The notes beneath the pieces are model-generated. The model was not told the origin of the DNA. It saw nothing but the letters and a program-made list of their open reading frames with translations, and did no database searches. A stretch of 7,009 nt of DNA from Gammaproteobacteria bacterium (GTDB lineage: Bacteria; Pseudomonadota; Gammaproteobacteria; GRL18). Positions 1 through 6,403 of the stretch are shown piece after piece. The translations under genes and the position numbers were made by a program. The first letter of the stretch is position 1; each line of letters begins with the position of its first letter. The DNA is taken from NCBI GenBank assembly GCA_013139395.1, contig WTAX01000509.1:1-7009 (forward strand). Direction: 5' to 3'.

Positions 1-1232
1 TCCTCTTCTATCTCATTCAATAAGGATTCAAGGTGATCTTCAAATGCTTTTCGGTTCATCAAACTGGTGAGTGGATCATGAGTAGCCTGATAGGTAAGTT
101 TTTGTTTTAGTTTGTGAGCTTCAGTGAGATCTCGTAGATATGCAGTAAAAAAAATATCCCCATCACTGATTTGTACAATTGCAAGTTCAACTGGAAACTC
201 ATGACCATCAGCATGAAATGCCACTGTTTCAATACGAGTGCCAAGAATAGAGGGCTTTCCTGTTTGCAGAAATTGTTTTATTCCGGCTCGATGTTTATCC
301 CTTAATGCAGGTGGAATGATCAAATTAGCAAGTTCGTATCCAATCATATTGCTGCGTTGATAACCAAAAGTTTTTTCTGTAGCAGGATTAACTTCAGTAA
401 TAATACCACTTGAATTAATAGTAATAATACTATCCAGTGCAGAGTCCATTATGGCCTTATTGTGTGATTGACTTGAGGCCAGTTCATTTATGGCTTTTTC
501 TTTATCACTCATTTGTCGCTTCAAATGAAAAAAAGCGAATGGAAGACCAATAGCGCCAATGCACCAGACAATAAAAAATAGTTGAATATCATTCCAGTTA
601 TCTATTTTTTGTTGAGCAAGAAACTCCTTCATCGGTATAGAAATAGTAACACCACCGCCAATATCATTCGTTTTACCTGATAGTTCCAGATGACAAAGCA
701 GACAACCTCTCTTTAAAGGCAGGGGTTGAATTAAGCGCAGGAAAGGTTCACCCTTAATGTGAGTAAATTCAAAGACTTCCTGAACACCTTGCTCAAATTG
801 CAATAAAGCTGATTTTTCCCAGGCATCGGGTTTATTATCAGGGTTAATGGGTAATAACTTGGTCACTCGACCTGAAATACCATAGAACTTCTTGTATTGT
901 TGCCCCAGTTCACGAACAATCCTGGCAGGATTGATCAGTGATAATTTAATACCCGATGGGGTCGTAATATCACGATCTGTAATGTGTGAGAGATAAGGGT
1001 CTGGTTGATATTTATCACCGACCGGAATATAGAGTCTTCCATGTCCCGTCAGCCATAGGCGAAATGCTTTGTCTTTGCTAAAATGAGCTCTTGCCTGACT
1101 CTCTGCAAGCGCCTGAGTTGTGTCAGCATTACTGTTAATTTTCCATATTGCCAGACAAACAATGACAAGGCTCCAGATAAATAACAGAAGTATGGTGTAA
1201 AGATGTATAGGTGCAGTATATTGTTTCTTCAT
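1..1232 (-). CDS. Membrane diguanylate cyclase with periplasmic haem-c sensor and PAS domain (partial, C-terminus off window)
   Basis: The frame is open from an ATG at 1232 to the left edge, giving 410 codons with no stop. An in-frame TGA lies four codons upstream, so this ATG is the first possible start, although no good Shine-Dalgarno is visible. Order of parts: transmembrane helix at about residues 11-31; periplasmic domain at about 40-205; second helix at about 216-235; PAS at about 258-375; then HDPLTSLMNR from His385, the usual opening of a GGDEF domain. The periplasmic domain has the Tll0287/DUF3365 look (GRLYIP near 65-70, PYLSHITDRDITTPSG, INPDNKPDAWE) and a single CLLCH motif (Cys177, Cys180, His181) for covalent haem c. 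Family knowledge suggests a redox or gas signal is passed through PAS to c-di-GMP synthesis. The GGDEF active site and any EAL domain lie outside the window, so catalytic competence is unseen. The gene is divergent from the methyltransferase operon. Confidence 0.9.
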   Translation of the reverse strand, partial: MKKQYTAPIHLYTILLLFIWSLVIVCLAIWKINSNADTTQALAESQARAHFSKDKAFRLWLTGHGRLYIPVGDKYQPDPYLSHITDRDITTPSGIKLSLINPARIVRELGQQYKKFYGISGRVTKLLPINPDNKPDAWEKSALLQFEQGVQEVFEFTHIKGEPFLRLIQPLPLKRGCLLCHLELSGKTNDIGGGVTISIPMKEFLAQQKIDNWNDIQLFFIVWCIGAIGLPFAFFHLKRQMSDKEKAINELASSQSHNKAIMDSALDSIITINSSGIITEVNPATEKTFGYQRSNMIGYELANLIIPPALRDKHRAGIKQFLQTGKPSILGTRIETVAFHADGHEFPVELAIVQISDGDIFFTAYLRDLTEAHKLKQKLTYQATHDPLTSLMNRKAFEDHLESLLNEIEE

Positions 1233-1257
1233 AAGTTTTCAATTTATAACCTATCGT

Positions 1258-1287
1258 ATTATATACAGCATAGTATAGTCTCAAGAA
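1258..1287 (-). promoter_or_regulatory. Candidate sigma70-type promoter of the cyclase gene
   Basis: Read on the minus strand there is a perfect TATAAT -10 box at 1263-1258. Two alternative -35 boxes precede it: TTCTTG (1287-1282) with an 18-bp spacer, or TTGAGA (1284-1279) with a 15-bp spacer. The predicted RNA start would lie near 1250, giving a leader of about 20 bases before the ATG at 1232. The prediction is by eye only, and in an AT-rich intergenic region chance matches are common. Confidence 0.5.
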
Positions 1288-1452
1288 TTTTCAGTAAAAG
1301 TCTGTCAGCCCGAATTGCCTCAATATAAATGTAACCCAAAACTAAATAAGCATTCCAACACGTGAGCATTATTGATTTCAGAACCCGTCACTCATTATTG
1401 GGCTCATATGGGCATAAAATCAGCAAATAATAACTGACAGTTTCTGGATGCT

Positions 1453-1469
1453 CCGTGTATACCACACGG
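1453..1469. promoter_or_regulatory. Short inverted repeat, possible operator
   Basis: CCGTGT (1453-1458) and ACACGG (1464-1469) are perfect inverted 6-mers around a 5-base centre, ATACC. The element is more GC-rich than the sequence around it. No T-run follows on either strand, so it is unlikely to be a terminator. It could be a binding site for a dimeric regulator of either flanking transcription unit, but no family can be assigned. Confidence 0.3.
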
Positions 1470-1511
1470 CACAGATATTTAGCCTATTTCAGCATCATTG
1501 CCTCATTAAAA

Positions 1512-1529
1512 ATATAAGTGGATATAAGT
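1512..1529 (+). repeat. Direct 8-bp repeat with 10-bp period
   Basis: ATATAAGT occurs at 1512-1519 and again at 1522-1529, one helical turn apart. It lies about 95-110 bases upstream of the predicted RNA start for the methyltransferase operon. Such spacing suits two regulator subunits on the same DNA face, but short AT-rich repeats also arise by chance. Confidence 0.35.
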
Positions 1530-1586
1530 AAAGCATCATTGTTCTTTATTAGATTGATTTATAATCAATAACTCATATTTAGATTT

Positions 1587-1615
1587 CTGACAAATGTTTT
1601 TTTTTTATCTATAAT
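1587..1615 (+). promoter_or_regulatory. Sigma70-type promoter of the methyltransferase-transglycosylase-exporter operon
   Basis: CTGACA (1587-1592, one mismatch to the TTGACA consensus) is followed by exactly 17 bases and a perfect TATAAT (1610-1615). Transcription would begin at about 1622, roughly 26 bases before the chosen ATG at 1648. The spacer contains an unbroken run of ten T (1597-1606). This is the strongest promoter match I saw in the window, and it sits directly upstream of the first gene of the cluster. Confidence 0.7.
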
Positions 1616-1634
1616 GCTCACATTCAAATTTCAT

Positions 1635-1638
1635 GGAG
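1635..1638 (+). promoter_or_regulatory. Ribosome binding site that decides the methyltransferase start
   Basis: GGAG lies 9 bases before the ATG at 1648. It overlaps the second codon of the longer reading that would start at ATG 1633. That upstream ATG has no Shine-Dalgarno and would have a leader of only about 11 bases from the predicted promoter. The site therefore favours initiation at 1648. Confidence 0.7.
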
Positions 1639-1647
1639 TTTTCACTT

Positions 1648-2247
1648 ATGCCATCTAAGAGCAAATATTTTCAGGATGTTGAGCGATTTCGCAAGGATAT
1701 GCTGATAAAAACCGAGCTTTGTGGTTTCCCCATGCAATTTTCCACTACTTATGGACTTTTTTCACCCAAAGCCATAGATGAAGGTTCAAAGCTCATGCTG
1801 GACTATATTAAGGTGAATAATGACGATAATTGCCTTGATATTGGTTGCGGCTATGGCCCTCTGGGGCTTAGTATTGCCAAATTAGCACCTGAAGGTCAAA
1901 CCACTCTGGTGGATAAAGATTTTGTTGCCATTAAATACACAGAAAAAAATATTCAGCTTAATCAGCTAACTAACTGTGAAACTTTTTTAAGTAATGGTCT
2001 GGATCAGGTTGGTTCACGAAAATTTACTTTAATTGTTTCCAATATCCCGGCAAAAGTTGGCAATGAATTACTCAGTTTGTTTTTAATTGATAGCTATAAT
2101 CACCTTGAAAAAGGCGGCCGTTTTTATGTGGTAACTATTACCGGCATTAGAAAATACATCGAGCGCTCTTTTAAAGAAGTATTTGGCAATTACAAAAAGA
2201 TCAAGCAAGGAAAAACCTATACCGTAGCAATGGCAATCAAAGACTAA
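1648..2247 (+). CDS. Class I SAM-dependent methyltransferase, RsmC/YbxB-like (MTS fold)
   Basis: The 199-residue protein starts at ATG 1648. An ATG 15 bases earlier (1633) would add five residues but lacks a ribosome binding site. Features of the small rRNA/protein methyltransferase (MTS) family are visible in order: a FSTTYGLFSP lead-in like the F-T-x-G-x-FS segment of RsmC relatives; SAM-binding motif I as LDIGCGYGPLG (Asp64-Gly73); an acidic residue after strand 2 in TLVDKD (Asp89); the motif IV position in VSNIPAKVG (Asn132-Pro134); and a C-terminal hydrophobic strand GGRFYVVTI. Size matches the single-domain YbxB-like proteins, not two-domain RsmC of about 340 residues. Where relatives usually read NPP, this one reads NIP, so substrate and activity are uncertain. 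The gene heads the operon and ends 12 bases before the transglycosylase gene. The fold is well supported; an rRNA target is only inferred. Confidence 0.85.
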   Translation: MPSKSKYFQDVERFRKDMLIKTELCGFPMQFSTTYGLFSPKAIDEGSKLMLDYIKVNNDDNCLDIGCGYGPLGLSIAKLAPEGQTTLVDKDFVAIKYTEKNIQLNQLTNCETFLSNGLDQVGSRKFTLIVSNIPAKVGNELLSLFLIDSYNHLEKGGRFYVVTITGIRKYIERSFKEVFGNYKKIKQGKTYTVAMAIKD

Positions 2248-2259
2248 ACCGGGTACATA

Positions 2260-4527
2260 ATGATAAAAATCAATCGTCTTTTTTTTCAAAAAATTACATA
2301 TTTTTTATTTGTTTTTATTATTGTATTCGTATTGGGTTCCTGTGATGACGACTCACAAATACCGCAGAAAAATCAGACTGAAATTGATAAAAGCCCCCTT
2401 CATCAAAAAACCATACCAGCTGAAAACATTGCAATAAAACAAGAAAAGAAGACAAGCAAACTTCAATATAAAGCAAAAGGTAAGTATGGCTGGAATACGA
2501 TTAAACGCACTGGCATATTACGAGTCATTGTTCCCTATTCATTTCAAACCTATAATTTTCTCCCAAGAAAATCATTATCTTACAACAATGAGTTAAAGTT
2601 GATTGTACGATTTGCTGAAGATAATGATTTAGAACCGGTATTTATTTCTATTAAAAACTTCTCCCATATGATTTCTCTATTGAATGAAGGGTTTGGTGAT
2701 ATTGTCGTTGCCAATTTAACTATTTTAGAAAGTAGAAAAGAAAGGGTTAATTTCACCATTCCTGTTGATTATTCAATAGAGCAGTTAGTCGTTGCGCAAT
2801 CTAATCAAAATAAAATCAGCATTGATAACATGAATGGCTTAAGAATAGGGGTAAGAAAAAATACATCATTCTGGGAAACCATTACTTCTCTTAAAAAAGA
2901 GCTTCAGCTAAATAAGGAGCTTCAGCAAAATAAAAAGTCTCCGGCAAAGATAATTACCAGGCAAACATTTGAGATTGTTAAACTGGATGATAATCTTTCC
3001 CCTGATGATAAATTTCACCAGATTTTATCCGGGAAAATTGATGCTGCTATAATTGACAGTAATCGTCTGAAAATATTTAATGAATATCGTAATGATATCA
3101 AAGCTGTATTAAATCTCACTAAAGAAAAACCCATTGCCTGGGCCATTCGAAAAAATAATCCAGAATTACTCAAGCAACTCAATCAATATATCAAAACTGA
3201 AAAGCTTTTGCGGCATTTACCTGAAACCCGTCTAGGTGATTTAGATAGTATTAAGGAACATCGTCAGTTAAGACTCATCACACGTAATAATGCCTCCACT
3301 TATTTTCTCTGGAAGAATACCTTAATGGGTTTTGAATATGACCTGATTAAACACTTTGCCAGGCAACAAAAGGTTAATTTAAAGGTTCTGGTCGCTCAAA
3401 ATGCCAAACAAATGATTGAATGGCTGGAAGAAGGTTATGGAGATATCATCTCAGCAGGTTTAATCAAATCACCAGAACGTGAAAAATTCGCTGTTGATTT
3501 CACTGCTCCCTATTTATTTGTTAAACAGGTCATTGTGCAGCGTAAAAGTGACCAGGCAATTGAGTCTCTGGAAGCACTTGAGCAGCGTACATTTTATGTA
3601 CGTAAAAGCAGCTCTTATTGGAACACTTTGAGCGAACTACAAGAAAAGTTAAGTAAAGACGGTATACAATTTAATATTGAACTGGTTCCCGAAACAATGG
3701 AGACAGAAGAAATTATAAAAAATGTTATTGACGGGGAATATGATCTCACATTGGCGGATTCACATATTATTGATATTGAAAAAAGCTGGCATAGTAACTT
3801 ACATGTTTCTCTTGCATTAAGTGAAGAACAAGGTCATCGATGGCTACTAAGAAATACCAATAAGCAACTACTTTCAGAGTTAAACCAGTTTATAGAAAAA
3901 GAATATAAGCAACTGTTTTATAATATATCTTATAATAAATATTTTAAAAACTCACGCAATTTATTTGACTCGGATAATTTAGCAAAAAACAATAATATGA
4001 TATCACCTTATGATGATCTTATTAAATCTCTTGCTAAGGAGTATAATTTTGACTGGCGCTTAATCGCTGCTCAGGTGAACAAAGAAAGTCAATTTAACCC
4101 CAAAGCAAAATCATGGGCTGGTGCACAGGGTTTATTACAAGTCATGCCAAGAACTGCTCGTGAAGTTGGAATTACCGATCTGGAAAATCCAGAAAATGGA
4201 TTACGCGCAGGAGTAAAATATATGGCCTGGATCAGTAAACAGCTTTCAGATGAACTGCCTCTCGATGTACACACCTGGTTTACCCTTGCAGCCTACAATG
4301 CTGGTTTAGGGCATCTCAAAGATGCACGAAATTTAGCTCTTAAACAAGGGTTGAATCCTAACCGCTGGTTTGGACATGTTGAGAAAGCATTTTTATTATT
4401 ATCCAGGCCTGAGTATTATAAAAAAGCACGTTATGGTTATGTGCGTGGTATTGAACCCGTTACTTATATCAAAAAAATACAGGCTCTATTTGAACTATAC
4501 AGCAATAAACACCAGGAAGAGGCATAA
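2260..4527 (+). CDS. MltF-like lytic transglycosylase lipoprotein with two solute-binding-type domains
   Basis: This 755-residue protein opens with a lipoprotein signal peptide: Lys/Arg-rich start, hydrophobic stretch 12-26, lipobox LGSC with Cys28. Asp29 follows, which in enteric bacteria retains lipoproteins in the inner membrane. After a polar linker come two SBP_bac_3-like domains (about 80-320 and 330-560). They are homologous to each other: GVRKNTSFWETI matches YVRKSSSYWNTL, and GFGDIVVANL matches GYGDIISAGL. Residues 584-745 form an SLT (goose-lysozyme-like) domain with catalytic Glu609 in NKESQFNP, then GAQGLLQVMP, and AYNAG at 678-682. SLT domains cleave the MurNAc-GlcNAc bond to give 1,6-anhydro-muropeptides. 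MltF itself has one solute-binding domain and about 480-520 residues, so this protein carries an extra one. Start 2260 is needed for the signal peptide, although its ribosome binding site (GGG at 2251-2253) is weak. It probably depends on coupling to the upstream gene. Confidence 0.9.
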   Translation: MIKINRLFFQKITYFLFVFIIVFVLGSCDDDSQIPQKNQTEIDKSPLHQKTIPAENIAIKQEKKTSKLQYKAKGKYGWNTIKRTGILRVIVPYSFQTYNFLPRKSLSYNNELKLIVRFAEDNDLEPVFISIKNFSHMISLLNEGFGDIVVANLTILESRKERVNFTIPVDYSIEQLVVAQSNQNKISIDNMNGLRIGVRKNTSFWETITSLKKELQLNKELQQNKKSPAKIITRQTFEIVKLDDNLSPDDKFHQILSGKIDAAIIDSNRLKIFNEYRNDIKAVLNLTKEKPIAWAIRKNNPELLKQLNQYIKTEKLLRHLPETRLGDLDSIKEHRQLRLITRNNASTYFLWKNTLMGFEYDLIKHFARQQKVNLKVLVAQNAKQMIEWLEEGYGDIISAGLIKSPEREKFAVDFTAPYLFVKQVIVQRKSDQAIESLEALEQRTFYVRKSSSYWNTLSELQEKLSKDGIQFNIELVPETMETEEIIKNVIDGEYDLTLADSHIIDIEKSWHSNLHVSLALSEEQGHRWLLRNTNKQLLSELNQFIEKEYKQLFYNISYNKYFKNSRNLFDSDNLAKNNNMISPYDDLIKSLAKEYNFDWRLIAAQVNKESQFNPKAKSWAGAQGLLQVMPRTAREVGITDLENPENGLRAGVKYMAWISKQLSDELPLDVHTWFTLAAYNAGLGHLKDARNLALKQGLNPNRWFGHVEKAFLLLSRPEYYKKARYGYVRGIEPVTYIKKIQALFELYSNKHQEEA
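2899..2934 (+). repeat. In-frame 18-bp tandem duplication inside the transglycosylase gene
   Basis: Two adjacent 18-base units (2899-2916 and 2917-2934) begin GAGCTTCAGC and match at 16 of 18 positions. They encode the repeated hexapeptide ELQLNK / ELQQNK (residues 214-225) in the first solute-binding-like domain. The equivalent place in the second domain, after YWNTLSELQEKL, has no such duplication, so this looks like a local expansion in a surface helix or loop. Confidence 0.75.
4514..4522 (+). promoter_or_regulatory. Ribosome binding site for the ABC exporter, inside the upstream gene
   Basis: AGGAAGAGG lies within the last codons of the transglycosylase gene and ends 8 bases before TTG 4531. 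It is the best Shine-Dalgarno match at any start in the window and supports the unusual TTG start. A GTG at 4540 would be 17 bases away, too far. Ribosomes finishing the upstream gene pass over this site, which suggests translational coupling. Confidence 0.75.
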
Positions 4528-4530
4528 GAT

Positions 4531-6402
4531 TTGACATCCGTGGCCACAAGCAATGACAGTGACAATCAAGATGAATACTTCTCTTTTAAGCGTATTATTC
4601 AATCTGCCGGTCAATATAAAAAACAGCTGATATATGCCAATTTTATTGCCATAATTGCAGCCCTGCTCTCAGTACCCATCCCACTTATTTTGCCCTTAAT
4701 GGTAGATGAGGTTTTATTAAACAAACCCGCCATGTCCGTATCATTTATGAATCAGTTTTTACCAATGGACTGGCATACTGGTACTATGTATATTATCACC
4801 GCCTTGCTGGTTTCTGTTTTCTTTCGCTTATGCTCTGTGATGCTCAATGTCTGGCAAATGCGTATTTTTACCATTTTAGCAAAATCCATTACCTTGCAAA
4901 TGCGTGAAAAATTATCTCTCTATCTAAAAAAAATTGCCATCAGTGAATATGAAACCATTGGCAGTGGTGGTTTTGCCTCTCACTTTGTTACCGATATTGA
5001 AGTCGTGGATCAATTTATCAGTGCCACTATCAGTAAGTTTATTGTCGCCGTTTTATCCATTATAGGCACTGCAGTGGTACTTTTATGGATTGACTGGCAA
5101 TTGGCTCTGATTTTGTTATTTTTTAATCCTCTGGTTATTTTTCTTACCATGCATATGGGTAAAAAAGTAAAAAATTTAAAACTCAGAGAAAATAATGCCA
5201 TCGCCCTATTCCAACAGGCTTTAGTTGAAACGCTGGACGCTATTCATCAAATACGTGCCGCCAATCGTGAACAGCATTATATTAAACGCCTTATCACTCA
5301 GGCCACTGAGGTCAAAAAGTTTTCCATTGCCTACTCATGGAAAACTGATGCCGCCAGTCAATTATCTCATGTCGTCTTTTTATTTGGTTTTGATATGTTT
5401 CGGGCAGTCAGTATGATTATGGTACTGACATCAGACTTATCCATTGGTCTGATGTTCGCTGTATTTGGCTATCTCTGGTATATGATGGGCCCGGTTCAGG
5501 AAGTACTTAATATTCAATATGCTTATTATAGTGCCAAAGCTTCAATCAATCGTTTAAACAAAATTTTTGCTCTTAAACAGGAACCCTATATTCCCTGTAA
5601 AAAAGATCCATTTAAAGATCAACAAACCATCGCCATCAAACTTGATAATATTTGTTTTAACTATCCACATAGTGTCCACAAGCAGGATAACACTTTTTCA
5701 ACAGCCGTTAATGAATGTTCATCCGACAAAAATACTTACATTTTAAATAATCTTTCACTGTCCATTAATAAAGGTGAAAAACTCGCATTAGTGGGTTCCA
5801 GTGGTGGTGGTAAATCAACCATCGTGCAAATTTTACTAGGCTTGTATCCCATTCAATCGGGCAATATTTATTTTGATAACATTTCTATTTCAGAAATAGG
5901 CTTTGAGAAAATCCGTGAAAATACAGCTGCTGTTTTACAACATCCTGTACTCTTTAATGATAGTGTGAGAGCCAATCTCTGCTTAGGAAATGATATCAGC
6001 GATAATTCACTCTGGAAGGCATTAGAAATAGCCCAGCTTGATAGTACTGTGAAGCAGCTTCCCGAACAATTGGATACAATGGTGGGTCGACAGGGGATCC
6101 GCTTATCAGGTGGACAAAGACAAAGACTTGCGATTGCCCGCATGATCTTAACTAATCCAAAACTGATTATTCTCGATGAAGCGACCTCTGCTTTGGATAC
6201 AGAAACAGAAAACAAACTTCATACTTCACTTAAAACGTATCTGGCAGATAAAACGACGCTTATTATTGCCCATAGATTGAGTGCTGTAAAACAAGCTGAT
6301 CGTATCGTTGTGATTGATGATGGTAAGATTATTGCCGATGGCACCCATCAGGAGTTAGTGCAGAGTAATGAGCTTTATTTTAGATTATATGGAATACATT
6401 AG
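4531..6402 (+). CDS. ABC exporter half-transporter (MsbA/ABCB-like, fused membrane and ATPase domains)
   Basis: The protein has 623 residues and starts at TTG 4531, chosen because a strong Shine-Dalgarno ends 8 bases upstream. The membrane domain (about 30-320) shows hydrophobic segments near 33-60, 86-108, 170-208 (probably two helices) and 276-320 (two helices), the six-helix type I exporter layout. The ATPase domain is complete: A-loop Tyr378, Walker A GSSGGGKST (422-430), Q-loop Gln470, signature LSGGQ (525-529), Walker B LIILDE ending at Asp549-Glu550, D-loop SALD, and H-loop His581. It should be active as a homodimer, pumping lipid, peptide or another hydrophobic substrate out of the cytoplasm. 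The substrate cannot be read from sequence, and MsbA identity is not claimed. About 20 extra polar residues (381-402) sit between the A-loop and the next strand. The gene is last in the operon, 3 bases after the transglycosylase gene. Confidence 0.92.
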   Translation: MTSVATSNDSDNQDEYFSFKRIIQSAGQYKKQLIYANFIAIIAALLSVPIPLILPLMVDEVLLNKPAMSVSFMNQFLPMDWHTGTMYIITALLVSVFFRLCSVMLNVWQMRIFTILAKSITLQMREKLSLYLKKIAISEYETIGSGGFASHFVTDIEVVDQFISATISKFIVAVLSIIGTAVVLLWIDWQLALILLFFNPLVIFLTMHMGKKVKNLKLRENNAIALFQQALVETLDAIHQIRAANREQHYIKRLITQATEVKKFSIAYSWKTDAASQLSHVVFLFGFDMFRAVSMIMVLTSDLSIGLMFAVFGYLWYMMGPVQEVLNIQYAYYSAKASINRLNKIFALKQEPYIPCKKDPFKDQQTIAIKLDNICFNYPHSVHKQDNTFSTAVNECSSDKNTYILNNLSLSINKGEKLALVGSSGGGKSTIVQILLGLYPIQSGNIYFDNISISEIGFEKIRENTAAVLQHPVLFNDSVRANLCLGNDISDNSLWKALEIAQLDSTVKQLPEQLDTMVGRQGIRLSGGQRQRLAIARMILTNPKLIILDEATSALDTETENKLHTSLKTYLADKTTLIIAHRLSAVKQADRIVVIDDGKIIADGTHQELVQSNELYFRLYGIH

Positions 6403-6403
6403 A

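Larger units (their letters stand above)
1233..1647. other. Divergent intergenic region
   Basis: These 415 bases separate the divergent cyclase gene and methyltransferase operon. I found no convincing ORF: frames are broken by stops and short open stretches lack start signals. The region holds a candidate promoter for each direction (1258-1287 minus, 1587-1615 plus), a 6-bp inverted repeat (1453-1469), and an 8-bp repeat at 10-bp spacing (1512-1529). The motif AGCATYATTG occurs three times (1365-1374, 1491-1500, 1532-1541), and ATTGCCTCA occurs twice (1314-1322, 1497-1505). No GC-rich stem followed by a T-run was seen, so no terminator is called. About 300 bases between the two promoters remain unexplained, which is long for a simple divergent promoter region. 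Confidence 0.6.

Noticed and set aside
1453..1469. CCGTGT/ACACGG hairpin as a rho-independent terminator
   Set aside because: The stem is only 6 bp and no T-run follows on either strand; kept only as a weak operator candidate.
1443..1525. Possible small peptide in the intergenic region (SGCSVYTTRHRY...)
   Set aside because: A stop lies just upstream at 1431-1433, there is no start codon with a ribosome binding site, and the stretch ends after about 25 codons.
1633..1647. Upstream ATG at 1633 as the methyltransferase start
   Set aside because: It has no Shine-Dalgarno, would leave a leader of only about 11 bases from the predicted promoter, and its second codon overlaps the GGAG that serves ATG 1648.
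2279..2286. Run of eight T at the start of the transglycosylase gene as a frameshift site
   Set aside because: The frame is intact through the signal peptide and the run simply encodes Leu-Phe-Phe; nothing in the sequence indicates slippage.
5868..6215. Minus-strand open frame of 115 codons opposite the exporter ATPase domain
   Set aside because: It is the antisense of the conserved region from the Q-loop through Walker B, shows no recognisable domain and has no ribosome binding site support. Other short antisense frames (2083-2289, 4089-4274, 5010-5201) and the out-of-frame 5225-5416 were rejected likewise.
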